Shown one piece after another: positions 6,585-14,140 of a stretch of DNA of 15,064 nt. A model generated the notes under the pieces. The model saw nothing but the letters and a program-made list of their open reading frames with translations, was not told where the DNA came from and made no database searches. This DNA comes from Acidobacteriota bacterium (GTDB lineage: Bacteria > Acidobacteriota > Polarisedimenticolia > J045). Positions within the stretch are counted from its first letter, which is position 1. Every line of letters begins with the position of its first letter. The position numbers were made by a program, and so were the translations under genes. Where the stretch lies: contig JALTMS010000372.1 of NCBI GenBank assembly GCA_027001345.1, forward strand, positions 1 through 15,064, given 5' to 3'.

Positions 6585-7790
6585 TTGAACATCGATGCAG
6601 CCGCCCGCCTGCTCCTTCTGGTCCGCCAGGAGCAGGGGAAAGCCGCGGATCTCGGATCCGGGCAGTGGATTGCCCCGCTCGAACTCGCTCGAGACGCGGA
6701 CGTTTTGGGCCTGGCCACTCGCCGGGTGCTGGAGACAGCCAGCGCGCAAGCCCCGTGGCGCACCGAGTTGCGAGACTATCTCGCCTCCCTGGCGCGTCAT
6801 CATGGTTTCTTCTTCATCGAGGCCGAACGCGTGGCCGATGCCCTGGCCTCGCGAGGCCTTCCCTCGGTGGTGCTCAAGGGCGTCGGACTGGCGCGCACCC
6901 TCTACGCCCGACCGGAGGACCGCTCGTTTCGCGATCTGGACCTGCTGGTGCCCCGGGAGGCCCTCGACGAAGCGGTGGCCTGCGCCGAGGAACTGGGCTA
7001 CCGGCGGCTGCGGCCGGAACTCGACAGCCTCTACCGGCGCGACCATTTCCACCTGATCTTCGAGGGCTCGGGCCGGCCGCGGCTCGAAGTGCACTGGGCT
7101 CTGGCCCGTCCCGACGCGCTGTACGAGGTCGATCCCGCGTTGCTGCTCGAGGCCCCCGATCACGCTCCGGGCTTCCCCGTCCCGCGCCCCGAGGCCCAGG
7201 CTCTGCACTGCGTGTTGAACCTGATGCGCGGCGGCTTTACCGAACTCAAACGGCTGATCGATCTCGACCGTCTGGCGCGACTCCCCGCCGGGCTCGACCT
7301 GGAGTGGATCGAAGAGCAGTGCCGCCGGGCGGGCCTCGACCGGGCCCGCCGCCTGGCCTTCTGGCTCTGCGCCGAGCTGCTCGAAACCCCCCTGCCGCCG
7401 ATCGCTGCGCGGCAACTCGCTCCCCTGCCCCGCCTCGGCGTGACGGGCTTCCCCCTCGGGCTGCCGCCGGCCCGCCGGCCGCTGGCCCCCCAGGTGGTGC
7501 GCTGCCTGCTGACCGAACACAAGGCCCGCTGGGCGCGCGAGGTGCTGCTCAGGCCACGATTCGAGCGCCACCGCCTGGCGGTGCTGGGCAAGGGCCCGTT
7601 CCACCGCGGTGTGGCGATGGCCAAGCGCCTGCTGCGCGGCTTGCAGCTCGCGCCCTGGGTGCTCGGCCTGGTGCATCGCTCGGATCATCATCGACTCCTG
7701 GCGCTCATGACTTCTTTGCGGTCCAGCTCTGGACCTCCGGGGGCAGATAGGGACGGTATTCGGGAACGATCTTCTTCAGCGTCGCTCTGA
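6585..7790 (+). CDS. Nucleotidyltransferase-fold family protein (NTP_transf_5-like)
   Basis: The frame stays open further upstream, but TTG at 6585 is the best start: GAGGGAGG (6567-6574) sits 10 nt before it and a TGCTATAAG promoter element lies at 6548-6556. This gives 401 aa beginning with a residue run NIDAAARLLLLV. The signature of the uncharacterised nucleotidyltransferase family PF14907 is present: SVVLKGVGLARTLYARPEDR followed by FRDLDLLVP (aspartates at about 117 and 119), then LEVHWAL, where family members usually carry an acidic residue before HW. Relatives occur in polysaccharide and lasso-peptide clusters but the reaction is generally unknown; transfer of a nucleotidyl group is the family expectation. 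It is the only plus-strand gene and its last 86 bp are antisense to the end of the dehydratase gene. Confidence 0.8.
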   Translation: MNIDAAARLLLLVRQEQGKAADLGSGQWIAPLELARDADVLGLATRRVLETASAQAPWRTELRDYLASLARHHGFFFIEAERVADALASRGLPSVVLKGVGLARTLYARPEDRSFRDLDLLVPREALDEAVACAEELGYRRLRPELDSLYRRDHFHLIFEGSGRPRLEVHWALARPDALYEVDPALLLEAPDHAPGFPVPRPEAQALHCVLNLMRGGFTELKRLIDLDRLARLPAGLDLEWIEEQCRRAGLDRARRLAFWLCAELLETPLPPIAARQLAPLPRLGVTGFPLGLPPARRPLAPQVVRCLLTEHKARWAREVLLRPRFERHRLAVLGKGPFHRGVAMAKRLLRGLQLAPWVLGLVHRSDHHRLLALMTSLRSSSGPPGADRDGIRERSSSASL

Positions 7791-9627
7791 TTCCCAGGTC
7801 GTCCATCTCGACCGCCTGGCGAATCAGATCCCGCACGCTGGCATCGAGGGCGCCATCGTCCATGCTGCGGTTGATCCGCACCTTGAAGATCTTCTGATGC
7901 GCCGTCGGCTCCCGGTCCTCGCCGAGACCGACCAGTTCTTCGTCGAGCTTCTCGCCCGGACGCAGCCCGCAGTAGTCGATCTTGATGTCCTTGTCCGGCT
8001 CGAGGCCCGACAGGCGGATCACGCGCCGCGCCAGGTCGTCGATCAGTACCGGCTCGCCCATGTCGAGTACGAAGATCTCCTTGCCCACCGCCATCGCGCC
8101 GGCCTGAATGACCAGAGCCACGGCCTCGGGGATCGTCATGAAGTAGCGCTTGACCTCCTTGTGAGTCACGGTCACCGGCCCGCCGCGCTCGATCTGCTGC
8201 TGGAAGAGAGGAATCACCGAGCCCCGGGAACCGAGCACGTTGCCGAATCGCACAGCGGTGACGATGGTCTGGGTAAAGCGCGGCGAGCGTACGTAGAGTT
8301 CGGCGACGCGCTTGCAGCAGCCCATGATGCTGGTCGGATTGACGGCCTTGTCGGTGGAGATGCAGACCAGCCGCTCGACACCGAAGTCGTCGCAGGTCTC
8401 GATCACGTTGCGCGTGCCGAGGATGTTGTTGAGCACCGCCTCGTCCGGATTGAGTTCCATCAGCGGCACGTGTTTGTCGGCACCGGCATGGAAGACGATC
8501 TCCGGCCGAATCCTCTCGAAAATACCGACCAGCTTCTTCTTGTTGATCACATCGCCGATGATCTCGCTGATCTTGGTCTCGCCGCGCCGCGGCACGAGTT
8601 CCTGGTAGATCGCGTAGATGCTGTTCTCACCGCGGCCGAAAAGATGCAGTTCACTCGGGCCGAAGCGCAGCACCTGCCGGCAGAGTTCGGAGCCGATCGA
8701 GCCACCGGCGCCGGTGACCAGCACCCGCTTGCCCTTGATGTAGGCACTGACCTCCTCGGCATCGAGTTCGATTTTCGGACGGCCGAGCAGATCTTCGATG
8801 CGTAGCTCACGCACGTCGGACAGACGCGGAGGGCCGTTGACCAGGCTCGCCAGATCCGGGAGGATCTTGAGCTTCACGCCGGTCCAGCGACAGATGTCCA
8901 CCAGTGGGCGGATCTCCTCGGCGGAAGCCGAGGGGATCGCGATCAGGATCTCGTCCACGTCGTGCTGAGCCACCAGGCGAGGGATGTCCTCCCGAGTGCC
9001 GCGCACCTTGACGCCGTGGATCCGCATGCCCTTCTTGGCCGGGTTGTCATCGACGAAGCCCACCGGCAAGTAGCCCAACTGTCCCTTGCGGCACATCTCG
9101 CGCACCAGGCTCTCACCGGCGTCCCCGGCACCGACGACGAGAATCCGTCGTTCGGTCGAGCGCTGGGAGGTGAACAGCGCGCGCAGTGGACCGGGCAGGC
9201 TGGCCAGCATGGTCGGGTTGACCCGCTCCTGGGCCAGGCGTGGCACCAGACGAACGAAGCCGCAGAGCGCGAGAGTCAGCATCGCATCGAGGGTCACCAC
9301 CCCCCGCGGAATCTCGACGCTCCTCAACACGTAAAGGAACGCCACGAGCACCAGGGAAGCTGCGATCGTCGAGCGCGCCAGGCGCATCAGGTCGTTGATC
9401 GAGGCATAGCGCCAGACCGTCGCGTAGTTGCCGAAGAAGGCGAAGACCAGCAGCTTGATCAGCAACACCCAGGGCCCGTACTTCAGCAGCAGTTGGAGCT
9501 GTGCGTCGGGCAGGCTCTCGCCGAAGCGGAAGAGATATGCCAAGGCCAGGGCAGCACCGACGGCCAGGGCATCGGCTCCCACCTTGAGCGGAGCGACCCA
9601 GATACTTCTCAGCCTCTGCCGTACCAC
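7705..9627 (-). CDS. Membrane-bound UDP-sugar 4,6-dehydratase/epimerase (CapD/WbpM/PglF type)
   Basis: About 640 aa. The first ~135 residues contain four hydrophobic membrane segments (VGADALAVGAALALAYLF, WVLLIKLLVFAFFG, AASLVLVAFLYVL, LTLALCGFVRLV). Next is a CoA-binding-like Rossmann domain (RRILVVGAGDAGESLV), then the SDR catalytic domain with KRVLVTGAGGSIGSELC at about 300-316. The active-site block STDKAVNPTSIMGCCKR (about 424-440) has Met where ordinary SDRs have Tyr, as in retaining UDP-GlcNAc 4,6-dehydratases of the WbpM/PglF group. It would convert UDP-GlcNAc to the 4-keto-6-deoxy sugar at the inner membrane. The frame also opens with TTG at 9633, overlapping the YvcK stop (TTGA), but GTG at 9627 has GGAGGG (9634-9639) exactly 6 nt upstream and is preferred. 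Last gene of the export operon. Confidence 0.93.
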   Translation of the reverse strand: MVRQRLRSIWVAPLKVGADALAVGAALALAYLFRFGESLPDAQLQLLLKYGPWVLLIKLLVFAFFGNYATVWRYASINDLMRLARSTIAASLVLVAFLYVLRSVEIPRGVVTLDAMLTLALCGFVRLVPRLAQERVNPTMLASLPGPLRALFTSQRSTERRILVVGAGDAGESLVREMCRKGQLGYLPVGFVDDNPAKKGMRIHGVKVRGTREDIPRLVAQHDVDEILIAIPSASAEEIRPLVDICRWTGVKLKILPDLASLVNGPPRLSDVRELRIEDLLGRPKIELDAEEVSAYIKGKRVLVTGAGGSIGSELCRQVLRFGPSELHLFGRGENSIYAIYQELVPRRGETKISEIIGDVINKKKLVGIFERIRPEIVFHAGADKHVPLMELNPDEAVLNNILGTRNVIETCDDFGVERLVCISTDKAVNPTSIMGCCKRVAELYVRSPRFTQTIVTAVRFGNVLGSRGSVIPLFQQQIERGGPVTVTHKEVKRYFMTIPEAVALVIQAGAMAVGKEIFVLDMGEPVLIDDLARRVIRLSGLEPDKDIKIDYCGLRPGEKLDEELVGLGEDREPTAHQKIFKVRINRSMDDGALDASVRDLIRQAVEMDDLGIRATLKKIVPEYRPYLPPEVQSWTAKKS

Positions 9628-9629
9628 CG

Positions 9630-10679
9630 TCAACCCTCCGCGCCCGCGACCCGTCGCGTCGCCGCCGTCCGTTGACCTGCCCGACCTTTCCAGCCGTTCC
9701 AGGCCGAGAGGATGCCGCCCGCCGTCAGCAGGGGGTCGTGCCGTACCTTGGGCGTGATCTCGAGAATTTCCCTGCGCACCACCAGCGGGACCAGGGCATC
9801 GATCTCCGTGTCGTCGGGATCGACCCGCGCCGCCCCTTCGAGGCGGTAGCGCTCGAGCACCGGGGCGGGAACCGGATCCGATGCCACGAGCACTGCATCG
9901 ATGATCCCCGCACCGGCATGCTCGTCGATCGCGCGCACGTGATCTGCAGCGGAAAACGCCCCCGTCTCACCCGGCTCGGTCATCGCGTTGACCACCAGCA
10001 GCCGGAAGGCCTTGGTCCGGCGCACCGCCTGCTGCAGCTCGGGAATCAGCAAGTTGGGAATGATGCTGGTGTAGAGCGAGCCGGGACCGAGCACGACGAT
10101 GTCGGCCCGCTCGATCATCTCGGCCACACCCTCGGTGGCCGGCGGGGAGTCGGGCTCGAGGCGGATCCGCGCCACCGAGCCGCCGTGGGCGGCGATCTTC
10201 GACTCGCCCTCCACCACCCGGCCGTCCTGCAAGGTCGCCACCAGATGCACGCTGGCCAGAGACGAGGGATAGACCTCGCCGTGGATGTTGAGCACCTCAC
10301 TGGCCAGACGGATGGCGCGCAGCACGTTGCCGTCCTCTTCCTGGGCCAGAGCGGCGAGAATCAGATTGCCGGCGTTGTGACCGTCGAGATCACCGGCGCT
10401 GCGGTAGCGCGCCTGGAACAGCCGCGCCATCAGCGGCTCGTTGTGGGACAGCGCCACCAGGCAGTTGCGGATGTCGCCGGGGGGAATCATGCCCAGCTCG
10501 CTGCGCAACCTGCCGGAGGACCCACCGTCGTCGGTCACCGTGACCACCGCCGCCAGCCGGTCGGGAGCAAAATCCTCGAGTCCCTGGAGCAGGGGCTTGA
10601 AACCGCGAAGCACCACGGGAAGGCCGGTGCCGCCACCGATGGCGACCACCCGCAGGGACCGGTGAATGGTTTCAATCAT
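9630..10679 (-). CDS. yvcK: YvcK/CofD-like UDP-sugar-binding protein
   Basis: 349 aa from the ATG at 10679. The fold-defining motifs are clear: VVAIGGGTGLPVVLRGF (GGGTG at 15-19), VTDDGGSSGRLR (48-59), PPGDIRN (66-72) and, later, GPGSLYTSIIPNLLIPEL. YvcK proteins bind UDP-GlcNAc or related UDP-sugars and are linked to gluconeogenic growth, cell shape and peptidoglycan synthesis; CofD relatives make coenzyme F420, but the YvcK-specific motifs favour the former. The frame extends upstream to a GTG at 10703, but the conserved core starts right after MIETIHRS and no good ribosome site precedes the GTG. From 10679 the overlap with the BY-kinase gene is 8 nt (ATGATTGA), consistent with coupling. 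The usual neighbours rapZ and whiA are absent; being inside an EPS export operon is unusual. Confidence 0.9.
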   Translation of the reverse strand: MIETIHRSLRVVAIGGGTGLPVVLRGFKPLLQGLEDFAPDRLAAVVTVTDDGGSSGRLRSELGMIPPGDIRNCLVALSHNEPLMARLFQARYRSAGDLDGHNAGNLILAALAQEEDGNVLRAIRLASEVLNIHGEVYPSSLASVHLVATLQDGRVVEGESKIAAHGGSVARIRLEPDSPPATEGVAEMIERADIVVLGPGSLYTSIIPNLLIPELQQAVRRTKAFRLLVVNAMTEPGETGAFSAADHVRAIDEHAGAGIIDAVLVASDPVPAPVLERYRLEGAARVDPDDTEIDALVPLVVRREILEITPKVRHDPLLTAGGILSAWNGWKGRAGQRTAATRRVAGAEG

Positions 10680-11478
10680 CGCCACGGTCGTAGTAGCTCC
10701 CACCGTATTCGTCGTAGCGGTAGTAGTAGCGGTCCACCAGGGTGTAGCGCACGTCGTTGAGTACCACTCCGATCACCTTGCCGCTGGTGATCTGGGCCAG
10801 AGCCTTGCGCACGATCTGCCGCGACGTCAGGCCCGCCCGAATCACGAAGACCAGTCCGTCGGCATAAGAATTGAGAATGTTGGCATCGACGAAGCGCATC
10901 AGCGGCGGCGCGTCGAGGACGATCGCGTCGAAGCGGTCGCGGAGCTGACGCAGCAGCCGTCGAAAACGCTCGGACTTGATCACCTCCGCCGGCTTGTCCG
11001 GCGGCCGGCCGGCCGGCAGCATCCGCAGCCGGGTCTGGTTGAGGCTGACCAGAGCCGCATCGAGTTCCGCCCGGTCCTCGAAAACGTCCATCCAGCCCAG
11101 CTTGGGCTTGCTCAGCAGGAAGTGATGCACCCGGGGCCGGTGCAGGTCCACGTCCATCAACAGCACCTTGCGGTCCCGGTCCTCGGCCAGCGCCAGGGCC
11201 AGATTCATCGCCGTCAGGGTCTTGCCCTCGGCCTCTCGGGAAGAGGCCATGACGATCATCCGGTAGGGGTGATCGTCCCGTGCACCGAGGTGGTCGATGT
11301 GGGTCATCATCCGCCGATAGCGCTCGGTGATCGGCGAGCGAGGATCGACCAGCGGCAGCAGCAGCGGATTGGGCGCCAGATCCCGCGGCGCTCGTCGGGA
11401 TGAAGGCGGCGTGGTGATGGTCCGCCCTCCGGGACGGGAGTCGGAACCACGCAGATCGGGCTTGGAGCGGGGCTTCAT
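10672..11478 (-). CDS. BY-kinase-like capsular exopolysaccharide ATPase (CpsD/Wzc C-domain, XrtA-type autokinase)
   Basis: 268 aa. After a disordered basic N-terminus comes a P-loop ATPase of the bacterial tyrosine kinase family: Walker A ASSREAEGKTLTAMNLA (78-94, Lys86 and Thr87 kept, but Ala where Gly is usual), Walker A' KVLLMDVDLHRP (104-115) and Walker B FDAIVLDAPPL (183-193). The C-terminus carries eight tyrosines between 245 and 263, the usual autophosphorylation cluster. In this family the phosphorylation cycle of the tail controls polymer length and export in partnership with a Wzz-like membrane protein; here the partner is the separate gene just upstream, joined by an ATGA overlap (11475-11478). 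This split layout resembles Gram-positive CapA/CapB and XrtA-associated systems rather than fused Wzc. Kinase activity is inferred. Confidence 0.92.
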   Translation of the reverse strand: MKPRSKPDLRGSDSRPGGRTITTPPSSRRAPRDLAPNPLLLPLVDPRSPITERYRRMMTHIDHLGARDDHPYRMIVMASSREAEGKTLTAMNLALALAEDRDRKVLLMDVDLHRPRVHHFLLSKPKLGWMDVFEDRAELDAALVSLNQTRLRMLPAGRPPDKPAEVIKSERFRRLLRQLRDRFDAIVLDAPPLMRFVDANILNSYADGLVFVIRAGLTSRQIVRKALAQITSGKVIGVVLNDVRYTLVDRYYYRYDEYGGSYYDRGDD

Positions 11479-12935
11479 CCGGCTTTCCTCCGTACCCGCG
11501 TCTTGCCGCGCTGGGCTTGCAGGCGCTCGGTAGCCCGGTTGAGATCCGGCACCACCGCCAGAATCGGCAGATCGATCGCCGCGGCGAGCTGCTCTTCGCT
11601 CTTGAAGGACTGATCGAAGACCTCCAGCAGCAGGATCAGGCCCACGCCCAGACCGCCGCCGACGGCGAATCCCATTGCCAGGAAGAGCCTCAGATCGGGC
11701 CAGAAGGGCTTGGTCGGCGGTCGAGCGTAGTTGAGCGTCTCGAAGCGCTCACCGGCCTGGAACTCCTCCACGTCGGCCCCTTCGAGAGCTGCCAGCTCCT
11801 TGGAGTAAGCATCTTCGTAGAGCACTGCCAGGTTCTGCTCTTGCTGCAGGAAGCGATTGAGTTCGTTCTGGCGGTCGGGGGTTCTCTCCAGACGACCACG
11901 AATGACCTCGTTCTCCCGCTCGAGTCGAGCCCGTTTGGCGCGCAGGGCGGCGATCTCCGCCCGGCGACGCGCGATCTCCTGCTCGTGTTCGCGCCGGGTC
12001 AGCTCGGTCGCACCGATGCCGCCACCATCCGCACTGCGTCCCTCGAGCTGCTGTTCGATGTTCTCGATCGACTCGGTCAGGGCCTTGACCCGCGGATGAG
12101 CCTCGGTCTTGCCCTGGCCGATCAGCTCGGCGCGCTGGGAGCGCAGGCGCTGCAACTCGTCGATCAGCGGATCGCGGGTCGGAGCGGTGGTCGGGTCGGC
12201 ATCGAGAGCCGACAGGCGCAACTCGAGACGCTTGATCTCGTCCTCCTGGTTGCGGATATCCCGCCGCACCTGCTCGATCTCGCCCGTGTTGCGCTCGAGC
12301 CGCTGCTCGTTGGTAGCCTGATAGGATTCCAGTTCGAACTTGTGATCCGAGCGAAACTGCTGGATCGTCTCCCGTACCGCATTGAGCCGGCGCTCGATGT
12401 CATCTCGCTTGGCCCGGAGCTGGGAGAGGGTCTCCCCCGCCATCTGGCTGCGAATCTCCTCGTTGCGCCGGATATAGATGTTGGCCAGCTCGTTGGCGAT
12501 CTCCGCGGCGATGCGGGGATCTTCCCAGGTCACCTTGAGGGTGAAGTAGCGATCCCGGGGGTTGCTGTCGAGTTCGACCCGCCGGTCGAGTTTCTTGGCC
12601 AGTTCATCGAGGTCTCGCGGTCCGCCGGGAGTGCCCACCAGGTTCAGCGCGTTGTTCAACTCGAGGATGTAGCGCTCGGAGGTGACCTGGGAGTTGATCT
12701 GGGTCACCAGGTCACGGTAGTCGATCTCGATCACCGACTCGAGCAGGCGCCGGGAGATGGTCTGGGTGCGAATCTGCACCTTGGTACTCGCCTGGTAGAG
12801 CTTGTCGAAACGGAAGAACAGGGCGATGGAGAACAGGACTCCCACCAGGGCGGGAATCACGATCCACCACTTCCGCCGGAAGGCGATGTCGAGGTATTCC
12901 TTGATGAGCGGGTTCTGCTGCATGGCTGGGCTCAT
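11475..12935 (-). CDS. Wzz/chain-length determinant-like polysaccharide co-polymerase
   Basis: 486 aa with the PCP layout: a transmembrane helix at about 23-41 (WWIVIPALVGVLFSIALFF), a long periplasmic region rich in charged heptads (coiled coil around residues 155-385, with arginine/glutamate-rich stretches such as EHEQEIARRRAEIAALRAKR), a proline-rich segment ARPPTKPFWPDLRL, a second helix near 415-440 (LAMGFAVGGGLGVGLILLLE), and a 46-residue cytoplasmic tail. It lacks the fused kinase domain of Wzc; the kinase is the next gene. It spans the inner membrane and should set polymer length and link synthesis to the outer-membrane exporter. ATG at 12935 overlaps the beta-barrel stop by 4 nt, but GAGGGAG abuts it; Met5 at 12923 has the same site 12 nt upstream, so the true start could be either. 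Confidence 0.9.
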   Translation of the reverse strand: MSPAMQQNPLIKEYLDIAFRRKWWIVIPALVGVLFSIALFFRFDKLYQASTKVQIRTQTISRRLLESVIEIDYRDLVTQINSQVTSERYILELNNALNLVGTPGGPRDLDELAKKLDRRVELDSNPRDRYFTLKVTWEDPRIAAEIANELANIYIRRNEEIRSQMAGETLSQLRAKRDDIERRLNAVRETIQQFRSDHKFELESYQATNEQRLERNTGEIEQVRRDIRNQEDEIKRLELRLSALDADPTTAPTRDPLIDELQRLRSQRAELIGQGKTEAHPRVKALTESIENIEQQLEGRSADGGGIGATELTRREHEQEIARRRAEIAALRAKRARLERENEVIRGRLERTPDRQNELNRFLQQEQNLAVLYEDAYSKELAALEGADVEEFQAGERFETLNYARPPTKPFWPDLRLFLAMGFAVGGGLGVGLILLLEVFDQSFKSEEQLAAAIDLPILAVVPDLNRATERLQAQRGKTRVRRKAG

Positions 12936-14140
12936 CTCCCTCGAGCCAGGGGGCTGTAGCGCAGCCCGAGGCTCCAGATCGTGTAGTTCCTGTCGAGTAG
13001 CTGCTCGTCGGAACTCTGGTCGAAGCGCTCACCGGCGGTCACCAGGTACCAGCGAGGACCGAAGGCGACGCTCCATTCGGTGCGGTAGGAAACCGTCCTG
13101 GTCTCGAAGGCCACGATCTGACCCTGCTGGGGCTCGCGGCGGTCGTAACGACTGAACAGGGCGAAGCTCGACCAGCGGCCGGTGGGAACCCGCAGCGCGA
13201 CGAAGCCGCCGGTGGAGAGCGACGCGCCTCCGGTCCCGCTCGAAGAACTCACGTCGCGGTAGAGGTCGATCTGCACCTGGCCGCGACGGCGGAAAGTTCG
13301 CTGCCAGGAGAGCGAGGCGACCGGGTCGGTCGGCTCTTCGATCTGCACGTCGGCCGGGATCCCTTCCCCGGGGTCGTTGACCGTCGTCTTGGCCACTCCC
13401 GCGCTGAGGGTCAGGCTGCTGTTTTCGGTCGCCCGACGGTAGACACCCAGCAGGCGCAGCACGTCGCGCTGACCGCGGAAGCCCTCGTCGAGACGACTGC
13501 CGTAGAAGCTGACCCCTGCCACCGCCAGAGAACTCAGATCGAACTCCCAGCCGACCTGTGCCGAGGTGGTCGTCACGTCCGCCAGGGCGATGCCCGTGGT
13601 CTGGCCGCTGTCGTAGCGATTGCCGGCCAGCGAAGCGTAGAGCAGCAGGCGCGAGCGCTGACTGACGGCCTGACGCAACTGGGCGGTGGCGGCGAAGGTA
13701 TCGAGCGTGGTGCGAGGCAGCACCACCAGATCCTGCGCCGGATTGTCGAAATCGACCCGCTGGCGCTCGACCCGGCTGTAGCTCAAGGAAGCTTCCCACT
13801 CGCTGCGCCGGGAGAGCTGGGCCGTCCACCCGAGCAGCAGACGATGGCTGGTGTTGTCCAGCTCGCCGTAGTCCTGGTAGGCCTCGTAGAACGGGTGGTA
13901 GATCAGGCTGACCTCGCTCCGCGGCGTGCGCCGCAGCAGTGCCAGCCGGGCCTCGAGGGTCAGAGCCACGTCGGACTGGTCGCCGGCCAGCCCGGCACCG
14001 CCCGCCGAAGCGAGCACATCGTCGGTGCGTTCAGCGGAAACCGTCAACACCGGATCGAAGCTCACGTCGGCGGCACCGGCCGGCGCTGCCAAGGCCAGGG
14101 CGGTCACCATCGCCAGGAGCTGAAGGAAGGCTCTTCTCAT
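12932..14140 (-). CDS. Outer-membrane beta-barrel protein of polysaccharide export (BBP2/TIGR03016-like)
   Basis: 402 aa with a clean signal peptide (RRAFLQLLAMVTALALAAPAG, cleavage likely after Ala23 or Ala24), then some 378 residues of alternating polar and hydrophobic strands ending in aromatic pairs (for example RTPRSEVSLIYHPFYEAYQD, SLTLSAGVAKT, GQVQIDLYRDV, VSYRTEWSVAFGPRWYLV). The protein ends LGLRYSPLARGR. That pattern and length fit a 16- to 18-stranded barrel of the putative beta-barrel porin 2 group found in EPS operons, including XrtA/PEP-CTERM loci. It is start-overlapped (ATGA, 14137-14140) with the short OPX gene and stop-overlapped with the Wzz gene. The likely role is the outer-membrane pore for the polymer, working with the OPX protein. 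No Cys-based lipid signal. The strand count is an estimate from reading. Confidence 0.85.
   Translation of the reverse strand: MRRAFLQLLAMVTALALAAPAGAADVSFDPVLTVSAERTDDVLASAGGAGLAGDQSDVALTLEARLALLRRTPRSEVSLIYHPFYEAYQDYGELDNTSHRLLLGWTAQLSRRSEWEASLSYSRVERQRVDFDNPAQDLVVLPRTTLDTFAATAQLRQAVSQRSRLLLYASLAGNRYDSGQTTGIALADVTTTSAQVGWEFDLSSLAVAGVSFYGSRLDEGFRGQRDVLRLLGVYRRATENSSLTLSAGVAKTTVNDPGEGIPADVQIEEPTDPVASLSWQRTFRRRGQVQIDLYRDVSSSSGTGGASLSTGGFVALRVPTGRWSSFALFSRYDRREPQQGQIVAFETRTVSYRTEWSVAFGPRWYLVTAGERFDQSSDEQLLDRNYTIWSLGLRYSPLARGR

Noticed and set aside
11517..12959. A 480-codon plus-strand open frame opposite the Wzz-like gene
   Set aside because: It is antisense to a gene with clear membrane and coiled-coil architecture; its translation has no recognisable domain and reflects codon bias of the high-GC opposite strand.
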